This document shows positions 1 to 8,596 of a stretch of DNA of 23,179 bases, one piece after another (position 1 is the first letter of the stretch; the number at the start of each line of letters is the position of its first letter). The DNA is from an uncultured Opitutales bacterium (GTDB lineage Bacteria > Verrucomicrobiota > Verrucomicrobiia > Opitutales > UBA9783). The notes under the pieces were generated by a model. It saw only the letters and a list, made by a program, of their open reading frames with translations. It had not been told where the DNA came from and ran no database searches. The stretch spans positions 1 to 23,179 of the forward strand of contig CAKUXH010000002.1 in the NCBI GenBank assembly GCA_934700265.1. Direction: 5' to 3'. Made by a program: the position numbers and the translations under genes.

Positions 1-1
1 A

Positions 2-436
2 TCTAAACTTATCAACGAGATTGTTGTATCTACAGAAAGCGAATTAATTGCTCGAACTGTTGCTCCTTTAGGTGTAAAAATTTTACAACGACCACAAGAA
101 TTAGCTCAAGATAATATTCCTTCAATTCCTGTATTTCAACACATTTTAAAAAATTACCCTGGAGACGTGCATGTAAATTTAAACATTAATTTTGCATTAT
201 GCCAACCTGAAGTCATCGATCGCGCTATTGAAATAGCTATTGAAAAAGGTGAAGCGCTTTCTGAGCCTTATGCAGTCTGGGCACAAACGGCAAAACGATT
301 ATTTAATTACGGCGATTTTTGGGCATTACCAGAAACATTTGATGACCCACGTGCAGGTACTATTGACATTCACACCGAAGAAGACCTACTCAATTCCCTT
401 AGAATTGCACAAGGGCCCTTAAAAGGTTGGCAATAA
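2..436 (+). CDS. Cytidylyltransferase-like protein, C-terminal part (5' end outside window)
   Basis: The reading frame is open from base 2 to the TAA at 434-436, giving about 144 residues with no start inside the window. Near the beginning it reads IVVSTESELIA, then a hydrophobic strand, then LQRPQELAQDN, which resembles the VSTD...RP.ELA region of acylneuraminate cytidylyltransferase-like (NeuA/SpsF, GT-A fold) proteins. The end, GTIDIHTEEDLLNSLRIA, resembles the usual IDIDTEEDL terminus of that family. Such enzymes activate acidic sugars as CMP derivatives for surface polysaccharide. It does not look like KdsB, because the KdsB motifs I would expect here are absent. The nucleotide-binding N-terminus is out of view, so the substrate cannot be set. 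It converges on kdsD with a single base between the two stop codons. Confidence 0.6.
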   Translation, partial: SKLINEIVVSTESELIARTVAPLGVKILQRPQELAQDNIPSIPVFQHILKNYPGDVHVNLNINFALCQPEVIDRAIEIAIEKGEALSEPYAVWAQTAKRLFNYGDFWALPETFDDPRAGTIDIHTEEDLLNSLRIAQGPLKGWQ

Positions 437-437
437 A

Positions 438-1412
438 TTATGCCTTGAACATAGGGGTATAAGCATCATGCAAACGGAAAAGTCCACAACAAGTATTATC
501 ACTATTAAAAACCGGCAATACACTTAATTGACGTGGTCGATCTTCCATAACTTGCAAGGCTTCTTCCAAATTAAGAGAGGCATAAACCTTTATAGGATTC
601 TTTGTCATAATCTCAGATGCCGATAATGATTCAATCGAATTTGTCTTCTGAATTGCACGACGAATATCCCCATCCGTTATAAGACCTAAAAATTTGCCAT
701 CTTGCATAACAAAAGCTGCTCCTAAAGGCTTAAGCGTTAGGTTAATAACAATATCTCTTAAAGAGGTTTCTGGAGCAACACACGCAACATTTTTTAATGG
801 GCAAGTTACATCACCAACGCAAGTAGACAAACTTTTTCCTAATTGTCCTCCCGGATGAAATTTCAAAAAATCTTCCCGTTGAAATCCACGTGCTTGCATA
901 AGGGTACAAGCTAATGCATCCCCCAAAGCTAAAGCTAAGGTTGTACTTGAAGTTGGAACAAAACCCAAAGGATCTGCTTCTTTTGTAATACACGCATCCA
1001 ATATATAATCTGCTGCTTGAGCCAAAGGAGAAGAAAGGTTACCAACCATTGCAACAACAGGAGAGTCAAATTGTTTAATGACAGGCAATAAATTTAATAA
1101 TTCTTGAGTACTGCCACTTCTTGACAAAAAAATGGTTGGATCCCCATAGGAATAAATTCCTAGATCACCATGTAATGCTTCAGAAGGATGTAAAAAAACA
1201 GAACGCGTTCCGGTACTATTAAACGTAGAACTCAACTTTTGTGCAATATAACCAGATTTACCAATTCCTGTAAATACAACTTTTCCACGATGATTTAATA
1301 TAAGCTGTACTACCTTTGAAAATTCTATCCCTTCAAAACGATCATATAATTTTTTTAAACTAGAAATTTCTTCCCATAAAACTTTTTTACCTAGTACATC
1401 AAAATTTTCCAC
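438..1412 (-). CDS. kdsD: Arabinose-5-phosphate isomerase (KdsD/KpsF family)
   Basis: This 324-residue protein should interconvert ribulose 5-phosphate and arabinose 5-phosphate, the first committed step towards Kdo of lipopolysaccharide, in the cytosol. An N-terminal SIS domain (about residues 35-170) carries VFTGIGKSGYIAQKL, the HPSEALHGDLG segment and the FLSRSGSTQELLNLLP phosphate loop. HPGGQLG at 186-192 links to two CBS domains (about 203-322). The length and domain order are those of KdsD. The start is GTG at 1412, one base after the TGA of the upstream small gene, with GAGG about 7 bases before it. No in-frame ATG lies nearby. It is the last gene of the argS cluster. The CBS pair may bind a regulatory ligand, but this is family knowledge only. 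Confidence 0.92.
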   Translation of the reverse strand: MENFDVLGKKVLWEEISSLKKLYDRFEGIEFSKVVQLILNHRGKVVFTGIGKSGYIAQKLSSTFNSTGTRSVFLHPSEALHGDLGIYSYGDPTIFLSRSGSTQELLNLLPVIKQFDSPVVAMVGNLSSPLAQAADYILDACITKEADPLGFVPTSSTTLALALGDALACTLMQARGFQREDFLKFHPGGQLGKSLSTCVGDVTCPLKNVACVAPETSLRDIVINLTLKPLGAAFVMQDGKFLGLITDGDIRRAIQKTNSIESLSASEIMTKNPIKVYASLNLEEALQVMEDRPRQLSVLPVFNSDNTCCGLFRLHDAYTPMFKA

Positions 1413-1413
1413 A

Positions 1414-1632
1414 TCAAAACCTCAATTTTGTATTTTCTTTTGAACAATTCGGGCATTTTAATACAATATCATCCCTACACCCCAGGTATACTTTACCACA
1501 ATTCTTACAGTAAAAAGCCGTTCCTTTTCTCATATGTTTATAAGCTTCTACACAATTTATTTCTTGCTGACAGTAGGATAAGAAATAAATAAAAAGAAAA
1601 AATGTCAAAGCGCATGAAAAATAAAGCTCCAT
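1414..1632 (-). CDS. Small membrane-anchored zinc-ribbon protein, function unknown
   Basis: A 72-residue protein of no family I recognise. Residues 4-20 are strongly hydrophobic (CALTFFLFIYFLSY) and would form one membrane segment or an uncleaved signal anchor. Residues 42-63 hold CKNC and CPNC spaced by 14 residues, a typical zinc-ribbon or rubredoxin-like knuckle pair, with a further Cys at 52. Its ATG shares one base with the argS stop (TAATG), and its TGA is one base from the kdsD GTG, so it is probably translated by coupling. That tight packing, not similarity, is the main argument that it is real. Zinc ribbons of this size often bind nucleic acid or another protein, but nothing here fixes a role. 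Confidence 0.72.
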   Translation of the reverse strand: MELYFSCALTFFLFIYFLSYCQQEINCVEAYKHMRKGTAFYCKNCGKVYLGCRDDIVLKCPNCSKENTKLRF

Positions 1633-3389
1633 TACATTCGCTCCAATGTTTCCAAACCGAGTAAATGCAATCCAGATTCAAGTGTAGCTAATGTTGCTTT
1701 ACACAATAATATTCGTATTGTACGTGTATTTATATCATCTACCATAACTTTATCAGCATTGTAAAAGCTAGAAAATGTTCCAGCCAATTCAAACAAATAA
1801 CGGCACAGCCAGTGAGGTTTCAATTCCTTCAATGATAAATTTAATGCCATTGGAAAAGCTAATAATTTATGGCCTAATGTACGTTCTGTTTCTGTTGTAA
1901 ACGACTTCAAAGCTGCCAATGAAGATAAATCTAAATGTGCTGTTTTCAGATTTAATTTTCTAAATATTGCATGAATACGCGCAATCGCATACAAAAGATA
2001 AGGAGCTGTGTTACCATCGAAATTTATCATTTTATTCCATTCAAAACGATAATTTCCTGTTCTTTCTTGAGATAAATCAGCATATTTGATAGATCCTAGT
2101 CCAACAACTTCAGCCACATGCTTCTTTTCTTCTTCTGATAAATCTGGACTTTTTTCACATATCAAAGTATAAGCACGGGCCGCAGCTTCATCAAGCAATG
2201 TCTGTAACTGAATTGGTTTACCTTCGCGGGTTTTTATAGCTTTGCCATTTTCATCCAGAACTGTACCAAAATAAACATGGTATAATTCTGGTACCTGCCA
2301 ATCTTCTAATTTAAACCATTTTTTAATTGTCAAAAACAACTGTTCAAAATGATCCCGTTGACGACAATCGGTTACATAAACAATAGCATCAGCTTTAAAA
2401 TTCTCAACACGGTAACAAACAGTTGCTAAATCCGTTGAAGCATAATTAGAAGCACCATCAGATTTACGAATAATAAACGGTTGTGTATTAAAACGAGGAT
2501 GCTCCGGATGAAAGACAACTAACGCACCTCGATCTAATTCTGCCAAATGATACTTTTGTAATTCTTCGTATACGACTTTCACTTTATCACGGTAAAAAGA
2601 TTCACCCAGTACATAATCAAAGGTTACGCCCATGCGTTTATAGATATTTTCAAAACTCCGGTAAGAAATTTCATTAATTTTTTTCCATAAACTTAAATTT
2701 TCTGCATCTCCTTGTTGCAATTTAACCAATTCTTGCCGTGCTACTTCCAATGCATTTGGGTCTTCTTTAGTTATTGAGCTTCCAGCTTGATATAACCCTT
2801 CTAAGGTTTCAATCGCTTGCTCTGGCATTTCATTAAAGTCATAATGCTTTTCTTTTATCTGCATTAAAAGAATGCCAAACTGCGTTCCCCAGTCACCAAT
2901 GTGATTGTCTCGAATAACCTTACCACCCCCAAAACGAATAAATCTCTGCAATGCTTCACCAATGACCATAGAGCGTAAATGACCAACATGCATGCGCTTA
3001 GCTGTATTGGGTGATGAATAATCAATAACAACCGTTTTACCAGAAAAAATAGATCTATAATGCCCCTGATAAGAATCTTCTGAATGAAAAATTTTCAGCC
3101 AATTAATAACTCCTGTATCTTTCAACTTGAAATTTAAAAAACCTGGCCCTGCCAAGGTTACATCAAATAAAATGTCTAATTGTTTGAATACATCTAACAA
3201 TTGCTGAGCTCCTACCCTTGGATTTTCCTTTCGACGACTAAAATAAGACAAAACACCATTGGCTTGAAAATCGCCAAAACGCTCATCCGCTGGACGAATC
3301 TCTGGATCAAAATCATCACCAAAATCAGGCAACAATGTTGCTGCCTTAATTAATTTATCATTCAAATAGTTCTCTAAAGAAAATTCCAT
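1632..3389 (-). CDS. argS: Arginyl-tRNA synthetase
   Basis: Class I aminoacyl-tRNA synthetase charging tRNA-Arg, 585 residues from the chosen start. An N-terminal additional domain is followed by the HIGH-type motif HVGH (residues 134-137) within SSPNTAKRMHVGHLRS. The catalytic core carries HIGDWGTQFG and FIIRKSDGASNYASTDLA. Where other class I enzymes have KMSKS, it reads KTREGKPIQL, which is normal for ArgS. The C-terminal part is a DALR-type anticodon-binding helical domain with GNTAPYLLYAIARI. An in-frame GTG lies four codons upstream at 3401, but ATG at 3389 fits the family N-terminus (MEFSLENYL) better. Neither has a clear ribosome binding site. It leads the argS, zinc-ribbon, kdsD cluster. 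Confidence 0.96.
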   Translation of the reverse strand: MEFSLENYLNDKLIKAATLLPDFGDDFDPEIRPADERFGDFQANGVLSYFSRRKENPRVGAQQLLDVFKQLDILFDVTLAGPGFLNFKLKDTGVINWLKIFHSEDSYQGHYRSIFSGKTVVIDYSSPNTAKRMHVGHLRSMVIGEALQRFIRFGGGKVIRDNHIGDWGTQFGILLMQIKEKHYDFNEMPEQAIETLEGLYQAGSSITKEDPNALEVARQELVKLQQGDAENLSLWKKINEISYRSFENIYKRMGVTFDYVLGESFYRDKVKVVYEELQKYHLAELDRGALVVFHPEHPRFNTQPFIIRKSDGASNYASTDLATVCYRVENFKADAIVYVTDCRQRDHFEQLFLTIKKWFKLEDWQVPELYHVYFGTVLDENGKAIKTREGKPIQLQTLLDEAAARAYTLICEKSPDLSEEEKKHVAEVVGLGSIKYADLSQERTGNYRFEWNKMINFDGNTAPYLLYAIARIHAIFRKLNLKTAHLDLSSLAALKSFTTETERTLGHKLLAFPMALNLSLKELKPHWLCRYLFELAGTFSSFYNADKVMVDDINTRTIRILLCKATLATLESGLHLLGLETLERM

Positions 3390-3511
3390 TATAAATAACA
3401 CACTTTATTTTACCTATGAAGTCAAGATGAATTCTAAAAATCCATAGATATCTTAGATTTTAAGAACAAATCTATATATCACTCAACTAAATTTTAAATA
3501 TAAAAAACAAA

Positions 3512-3548
3512 AAGACAAAAAAGACCTCAGGCATTCCCCAAGGTCTTC
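3512..3548 (-). terminator. Rho-independent terminator of rpsB-tsf
   Basis: On the minus strand AAGACCT (3547-3541) pairs with AGGTCTT (3527-3521) and runs straight into a T-rich tract (3520-3517, then more T further on). It lies 25 bases after the tsf stop and before argS, so it separates the two transcription units. The loop is long (13 nt) and has some further internal pairing. Confidence 0.8.
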
Positions 3549-3572
3549 TAAATTTGTACTCAATAAGAAAAC

Positions 3573-4163
3573 TTACTCACCTAATTGAAAACGTGCAAAA
3601 CGTTTGATAACGATATTTTCACCCATTTTTGCAATTTTAGACGTAACCAACCCTTGAATCGTCATAGAAGAATCTTTAACAAAAGGTTGTTCAAGTAAAC
3701 AAATTTCCCCAAACCATTTATTAAGTTTTCCTTCAACAATCTTAGCAATGGCAGCTTCTGGTTTCCCTACACATTGAGCTTTAGCAATTTCTGTTTCTTT
3801 ATCTATCGCTTCTTGTGGGACATCCTCACGCTTCAAATACGCCGGATTAGCTGCAGCAATATGCATACAAATATCAGAAACCACTTGCTGAAACTCTTCA
3901 TTACGAGCTACGAAATCTGTTTCACAGTTAACTTCAACCAATACCCCCAATTTACCCCCATTGTGGATATAAGAAGCAATAGAACCTTCTTGAGCAGAAC
4001 GTCCAGCTTTCTTTGCAGCACTTGCAATCCCCTTTTTCTTAAGGATAACAATAGCTTCTTCTTCATTACCATTGCATTCAGCTAGTGCTTTTTTACAATC
4101 AATGAGTCCAGCCCCTGTTTTTGCTCGCAAAGCAGCTACCATTTGAGCAGTAATCTCAGACAT
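3573..4163 (-). CDS. tsf: Elongation factor Ts (short form)
   Basis: Guanine-nucleotide exchange factor for EF-Tu, 196 residues. The N-terminal UBA-like domain (1-54) reads [16 protein letters not shown], and the core carries the hallmark [12 protein letters not shown] (about residues 79-90) that contacts the EF-Tu switch. The protein is of the short class, about 200 residues as in Thermus, against about 283 in E. coli, so it lacks part of the core duplication and the dimerisation coiled coil. The C-terminus ends normally, so this is not a truncation. The ATG at 4163 abuts the rpsB TAA with no gap. A strong AACGGAGG lies in the last rpsB codons, about 9 bases from the ATG. Confidence 0.96.
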   Translation of the reverse strand: MSEITAQMVAALRAKTGAGLIDCKKALAECNGNEEEAIVILKKKGIASAAKKAGRSAQEGSIASYIHNGGKLGVLVEVNCETDFVARNEEFQQVVSDICMHIAAANPAYLKREDVPQEAIDKETEIAKAQCVGKPEAAIAKIVEGKLNKWFGEICLLEQPFVKDSSMTIQGLVTSKIAKMGENIVIKRFARFQLGE

Positions 4164-5060
4164 TTATTTTTCCTCCGTTATTGCTGTAGGCTCAGTTTTT
4201 ACAGATTCCTTAGCATCTGCTTTCGCAGCCGTTTTATTTGAAGTTTTTTTAGTTGCTTTTTTTTCACCTACTGGCTTTTTAGCTTTGCTGTCCCCTTCTG
4301 TACGCTTACGATTCCAAGCTTTTTTAGCAACATTTGAAGTTTCAGTAGAAACATCTTTGTGACTAGCTTTATTAAGCTTATTTAATTCAATCCCTTGAGC
4401 AATCGCTTCTTGTAAATAATCAAAAATAACTCGTAATGACTTCACAGAATCATCGTTTGCAGGAATTGGAAGATCTAAAACTGTAGGATCAGAATTTGTA
4501 TCAACAACTCCAATCACAGGGATTTGTAAACGACGAGCTTCACGAATTGCAATAGCTTCATGCGTAGCATCTACAATAAACAAAATATCCGGACGTTTTT
4601 CTAAACTACGAATACCTTCAAAACTACGATGCATACGAACCATTTCACGACGAATAGCAGAACTTTCTTTCTTTGGCAATTTATTCAGTTCGCCAGATTC
4701 TTCCATATCCAAAAAGCGCTGATATTTTGCCAAACTTGTTTTAACAGTTCCAAAGTTCGTTAAGCATCCGCCCAACCAACGGTTAGCACAAAATGGGATA
4801 TTAAGAGATTGACCTAATTCACGAACAAGTTCTTGAGCTTGTGGTTTTGTTCCTACAAGTAAAACATTTGCACCATTTTTGATATTTTCCATCAAAAAAT
4901 TAGCTGCATTTTCCAAACACTCACGCGTACGTTCTAAATTAATGATAGAAATTCCATGAACCTGTTTATATAAATAAGGCCCAAATTTTGGATTCCAACG
5001 CTTTGTCTGGTGACCAAAATGTACACCCGACTCCAACATACTTTCGTAATCTAATTCCAT
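4164..5060 (-). CDS. rpsB: 30S ribosomal protein S2 with basic C-terminal tail
   Basis: Ribosomal protein S2, 298 residues. The N-terminus MLESGVHFGHQTKRWNPKFGPY and the central NRWLGGCLTNFGTV, ILFIVDATHEAIAIREA and VVDTNSDP segments are diagnostic. The usual S2 fold ends near residue 230. Beyond it lies a roughly 68-residue Lys/Ala/Thr-rich tail (KKPVGEKKATKKTSNK region) of low complexity, which is an added extension. Start ATG at 5060 is preceded by GGAG about 5 bases upstream, one of the few clear Shine-Dalgarno sites in the window. rpsB and tsf form the conserved bacterial pair. The 223-base leader upstream has room for promoter and autoregulatory structure. Confidence 0.97.
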   Translation of the reverse strand: MELDYESMLESGVHFGHQTKRWNPKFGPYLYKQVHGISIINLERTRECLENAANFLMENIKNGANVLLVGTKPQAQELVRELGQSLNIPFCANRWLGGCLTNFGTVKTSLAKYQRFLDMEESGELNKLPKKESSAIRREMVRMHRSFEGIRSLEKRPDILFIVDATHEAIAIREARRLQIPVIGVVDTNSDPTVLDLPIPANDDSVKSLRVIFDYLQEAIAQGIELNKLNKASHKDVSTETSNVAKKAWNRKRTEGDSKAKKPVGEKKATKKTSNKTAAKADAKESVKTEPTAITEEK

Positions 5061-5283
5061 ATTTTCTCCGTCTTCTATTTTTAGAATCTAGGATAAAGGG
5101 TTAAGGGTTAATTGTTTAACAAAAAATAATAAAAATATATTTTTACCATAAAAGCAAGAAAAACTTAGTGCTTTTTATAAATTTACATCGAAGTATCAAA
5201 TACGTTACTTGTAAAATTCACTAGCATCACCTAGCACCCAAGCACAATAAAGATCTTTATTGCTTGTCTTAATTTCAATGATA
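5061..5283 (-). promoter_or_regulatory. rpsB leader and intergenic region after the phosphohexomutase gene
   Basis: AT-rich 223-base gap between the phosphohexomutase stop and rpsB. It holds a perfect 18-base palindrome (5245-5262, CAATAAAGA and its complement), 22 bases past the mutase stop, with no T-run after it on the minus strand. Nearer rpsB there is a tandem GGGTTAA pair (plus strand 5098-5111) overlapping a small hairpin (GTTAA/TTAAC, 5107-5120). These could be an S2 autoregulatory site or promoter-proximal structure. I could not place a convincing -35/-10 pair. Confidence 0.35.
5245..5262. repeat. Perfect 18-base inverted repeat after the phosphohexomutase gene
   Basis: CAATAAAGATCTTTATTG reads the same on both strands. 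Flanking AAGC and GCTT extend the pairing with a 2-base bulge. It could be a weak terminator for the long nusA operon, an mRNA end stabiliser or a protein site. The absence of a downstream T-run and of a loop argues against a standard intrinsic terminator. Confidence 0.5.
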
Positions 5284-7245
5284 TTACTTCAAACGCTCTG
5301 AAACATCTTTTTGTAACCAAGCTTTTAAAGAGGTTAAACGCTCTGAAATAATGGATTTAATTTCGTTTAAATTTTCTCCTTTTTCAACGTTAGTTTGTGC
5401 AAACAAATACATTTTTAATTTTGGCTCTGTACCACTAGGACGAATAGCAATTGAACAACCATCCAACAAACGAATAATAATAAAGTCGCTTGCAGGAATT
5501 TCTTTACCATCCGCATCCTTACCGCCTCCAGATAAAAAGTCTGTCGTGGTTAATACTCGTACGTTATTGTAACGTTTCGTTGTTTTACTACGATACAAAT
5601 CCATTAAACGTTTTATTTTATTAACCCCTTCAGCACCATCAAAAGTAAAGCTTAATAAATCTTCCTTAAAATACCCATATTTTAAATAAATTTCATCTAA
5701 AAAATCAGAATAGCTAAGTTCATGAGCTTTCAAATATGCTACAAATTCTGCAAACATCAGTGTAGCAGCATTTGCATCCTTATCTCTCACAGCATCATTC
5801 GCTAAAAAACCACAACTTTCTTCTGCTCCTAAAAAGAAAAATGAAGAATTTTTCGACATTAATTCTTTTCTTGCAGCATAAGAACATCGAGAATAATCAA
5901 GTTTTAAACCTTGTAATCGGAAAAAATTTTTTGTAAAAGTTTCTTCATAGTCCTTTAATTTTTCTCCAATCCATTTAAAACCAGTATGCGTTTCAATAAG
6001 TTTAAACCCATTAGCTTCTGCAAAGGATTTTAATAATGGGGTTGTTACAAATGATTTTATAATCGCTATATTTTTACGTTTTTTAGGCAATAGATCTAAA
6101 GCCTTCATGGCATTCAATCGATACTCTGCTAATAAAACAGCAATCGTATTTCCATTCAATAATTGCCACTGTCCTTTACCATCTTTTAACATAGCTGACA
6201 TACGATCTCCATCCGGATCGGTAGCAATAACAGCATCTGCGTTTGTTTTCTTCGCTTCTTCAAGCGCTAATTGCAAAGTTTCTAAATTATCAGGGTTAGG
6301 TGATTTTACTGTAGGGAATCCTCCGTCCATCGACATTTGAGAATCTAAAGTTAAAAGATTCCAGCCTAAATTTTTAAATAAAGGTAGTATGCAAACAGAC
6401 CCTGTTCCGTGCAATGGCGTATAAACAATCTTAGTTGTTTTTAAACGTTTAAACATATTACCATCAACAAGAGAATCTTCGCAACAATCCAAATAAGCTT
6501 CATCAATTAATGAAGATAAATGATGCACTCCACGAAAATCTTTTGATGAATATCTGAGAGCCTCAGTATAAGAAATTTTTTGTATACACTTCGTAATTCC
6601 TAACGCATGTTTCTCATTAATCTGAGCTCCATCCTCAAAATAAACTTTATACCCATTATCAAAAAAAGGATTATGACTAGCTGTTATCATTACCCCAGCC
6701 GTTGTCTTCAAATAACGTACAGAAAAACTTAATTGTGGTGTCGAACGTGGTCCATCAAAAATATAAATATCCCCACCTAACTGACTCCAGGTTGATGCAG
6801 TTAACTCACAAAAATGTTTTGAAAAATAACGTGTATCATAAGCAATGACTAAGCTAGGACGTTTTGCAAATTCACAATCTGTTTCCAAATATAACTTGCA
6901 ATAATTAAACAACCCCATCGTTGCCCTAACGATGTTTAAATCATTCATACAAGCCGTTCCTACCGCAGCATGAATATAATGCTCTCCATCTTTTTCAGCA
7001 GGCGTAGAAATACCACCTATTGTACGCCCACGCATACCTGCGGTACCAAATTCAATTGCTTTGTAAAAGCGATTATTTAACTCCTTCCACTGTCCTTCTT
7101 CAACTAAAGTTTCAATGGAATTTTCCATCCATACAGGCAAATTTTCGGTATCTAAAAAGCTAATAATGTTGTTAAAACTATCTTTCAACAACTTATATTC
7201 GGTGTACGCCTTATCTATTTTTTTTAAAAGAATATCCTTACTCAT
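5284..7245 (-). CDS. Alpha-phosphohexomutase (phosphoglucomutase/phosphomannomutase family)
   Basis: A 653-residue phosphohexomutase interconverting hexose 6- and 1-phosphates. In order: GTAGMRG near the N-terminus, the active-site phosphoserine loop TASHNP (188-193, Ser190), the metal loop DPDGDR (343-348), the sugar-binding AEESCG (474-479) and the phosphate-binding RPSGTEPK (602-609). This length and the insertions fit the PGM2/PgcA-type branch, longer than ManB/AlgC (about 460). The frame is open 17 codons further upstream, but the ATG at 7245 overlaps the preceding stop as ATGA, so I chose it. Its product, glucose 1-phosphate, is the likely substrate of the UDPGP enzyme encoded just before it. 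Specificity (glucose versus mannose) cannot be read from motifs alone. Confidence 0.93.
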   Translation of the reverse strand: MSKDILLKKIDKAYTEYKLLKDSFNNIISFLDTENLPVWMENSIETLVEEGQWKELNNRFYKAIEFGTAGMRGRTIGGISTPAEKDGEHYIHAAVGTACMNDLNIVRATMGLFNYCKLYLETDCEFAKRPSLVIAYDTRYFSKHFCELTASTWSQLGGDIYIFDGPRSTPQLSFSVRYLKTTAGVMITASHNPFFDNGYKVYFEDGAQINEKHALGITKCIQKISYTEALRYSSKDFRGVHHLSSLIDEAYLDCCEDSLVDGNMFKRLKTTKIVYTPLHGTGSVCILPLFKNLGWNLLTLDSQMSMDGGFPTVKSPNPDNLETLQLALEEAKKTNADAVIATDPDGDRMSAMLKDGKGQWQLLNGNTIAVLLAEYRLNAMKALDLLPKKRKNIAIIKSFVTTPLLKSFAEANGFKLIETHTGFKWIGEKLKDYEETFTKNFFRLQGLKLDYSRCSYAARKELMSKNSSFFFLGAEESCGFLANDAVRDKDANAATLMFAEFVAYLKAHELSYSDFLDEIYLKYGYFKEDLLSFTFDGAEGVNKIKRLMDLYRSKTTKRYNNVRVLTTTDFLSGGGKDADGKEIPASDFIIIRLLDGCSIAIRPSGTEPKLKMYLFAQTNVEKGENLNEIKSIISERLTSLKAWLQKDVSERLK

Positions 7246-8594
7246 CCTAAATACAATCCATGCAAATTTTTTGGTTTTTGTTTTAAATTTTTCCAAGCTT
7301 CTAAAAAATCAGAAAAATTGTCAGCAAACAATGGGCTGATCTCAACAAGCTTAGTTTTATTCTCCTCCTCTTCAGATGAATTGTCAACTTTTAAAACTTT
7401 ATTTAACCAAAAATGCCAACGTGAAATCTGATCCCTTAAACAAGTATCTAAAGAATCATTCCCTGCTGCATTCTTTACAGGGCTGAATTCTTGATCTCTC
7501 TTTATTTCAAATAAAACTGTTTTTTTTGCATGAATAAGTGCATCAAAAATAAATTGCTCTAATTTGTAACATTCTTCTTCTACATAGTTTCCATACTTCC
7601 AATGTTTCAGTTTTTTACACGTTGCATGTAAAGGTAACGCATAGGAAGAACATTTTTCTACAAAATCTAAATTTAACAAATGAATTGCTGTATTTCCCCA
7701 ACGATATTTTAAGGCTCCATTCGTCGTTTTTTCTTCAGACAAACATTTAGGCAATTCACTGTATTCTACTAGTCTCAAATATTTATTTCCTTGAACAAAT
7801 ACACCTACGCGTTCATCCGGAGATCTTTTTTCTACAACTTTAGTAGAAAATTCTGATTGTTGATAGATATGGACCCCCAAAAACAAGCAATCATCCAAAC
7901 TTACTAATGGATTATCGACCTGAAAATAACTTATATATTTTATCCCCCAATCACGTAAATGGATTAAGAATCCACTCTTCTGCAAAGCTTTAAACACACC
8001 CCCATGACCATCTGGATAATAGTGCACACTCCCTGATTCATCCAAAACACAGGTGTTATCCATTGTAAATGCTGGTAAAGTTCCTTGTTTAAAAAAATGA
8101 ACATAGTCTTTATCATACCAATCATTATCGGAAAATGCCTTTCGCGTTTCAGCATCCGTATTTTCGCTAGTCATGATAAGCCAATGTAAAGTTTTGCCAT
8201 ACTTATTGCGCAAAGCCTTTAATTTTTCTGCAAAAACTTGAAATAACGTTTTACGTTTTATTGGAGTGACTGGAACCAATCCCTTAGGTCCTGCAAAACC
8301 AAGTCGCGTACCTAAGCCCCCAGCTACTGTTAGCATAGCAACTTCACCATTGCAAAAGCAATTTTTCCCTAAAACACTGATTTCATTACAAAAATTACTA
8401 TTATGTTTTAAATGATCTTTAGAAAAATACTGAGGCTCCGAACAAACTTCAAAACTTTCAGTTAAATTGAAAAAATTCGCATTACCAATGCAATTAAAAA
8501 ATGTATCCCATTCCTGCTTAGACTTACATTTTAAAGACGCTTTAAAGCATTCTTTTTTTTGCCCCTGCAAGCTTTGCAACTCTTGTTCGAACAT
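7242..8594 (-). CDS. UDPGP-family UTP:sugar-1-phosphate uridylyltransferase
   Basis: A 450-residue pyrophosphorylase making a UDP-sugar from UTP and a sugar 1-phosphate. The nucleotide loop LTVAGGLGTRLGFAGPKG (88-105) is the LXXGXGTXLG...PK signature of the eukaryotic-type UDPGP superfamily (UGP2, UAP1, USP), not the bacterial GalU/GlmU type. QVDNPLV in the middle resembles the uridine/sugar site of UAP1- and USP-like members, and a later HLLNLDFVE segment also fits. It follows the rbfA stop after 2 bases and its TGA overlaps the next ATG. With the phosphohexomutase next to it, UDP-glucose is a reasonable product, but UDP-GlcNAc or a broad-specificity enzyme cannot be excluded. Confidence 0.88.
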   Translation of the reverse strand: MFEQELQSLQGQKKECFKASLKCKSKQEWDTFFNCIGNANFFNLTESFEVCSEPQYFSKDHLKHNSNFCNEISVLGKNCFCNGEVAMLTVAGGLGTRLGFAGPKGLVPVTPIKRKTLFQVFAEKLKALRNKYGKTLHWLIMTSENTDAETRKAFSDNDWYDKDYVHFFKQGTLPAFTMDNTCVLDESGSVHYYPDGHGGVFKALQKSGFLIHLRDWGIKYISYFQVDNPLVSLDDCLFLGVHIYQQSEFSTKVVEKRSPDERVGVFVQGNKYLRLVEYSELPKCLSEEKTTNGALKYRWGNTAIHLLNLDFVEKCSSYALPLHATCKKLKHWKYGNYVEEECYKLEQFIFDALIHAKKTVLFEIKRDQEFSPVKNAAGNDSLDTCLRDQISRWHFWLNKVLKVDNSSEEEENKTKLVEISPLFADNFSDFLEAWKNLKQKPKNLHGLYLG

Positions 8595-8596
8595 TA

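Noticed and set aside
2221..2270. Missing KMSKS motif in ArgS as a sign of inactivation
   Set aside because: Many ArgS proteins carry KTREGK-like sequence in place of KMSKS; the rest of the enzyme is intact.
3573..4163. EF-Ts truncated by mutation
   Set aside because: About 196 residues is an established short form, and both ends of the protein look complete.
5098..5111. Telomere-like GGGTTAA tandem
   Set aside because: Only two copies, overlapping a small hairpin; more likely chance or part of the rpsB leader.
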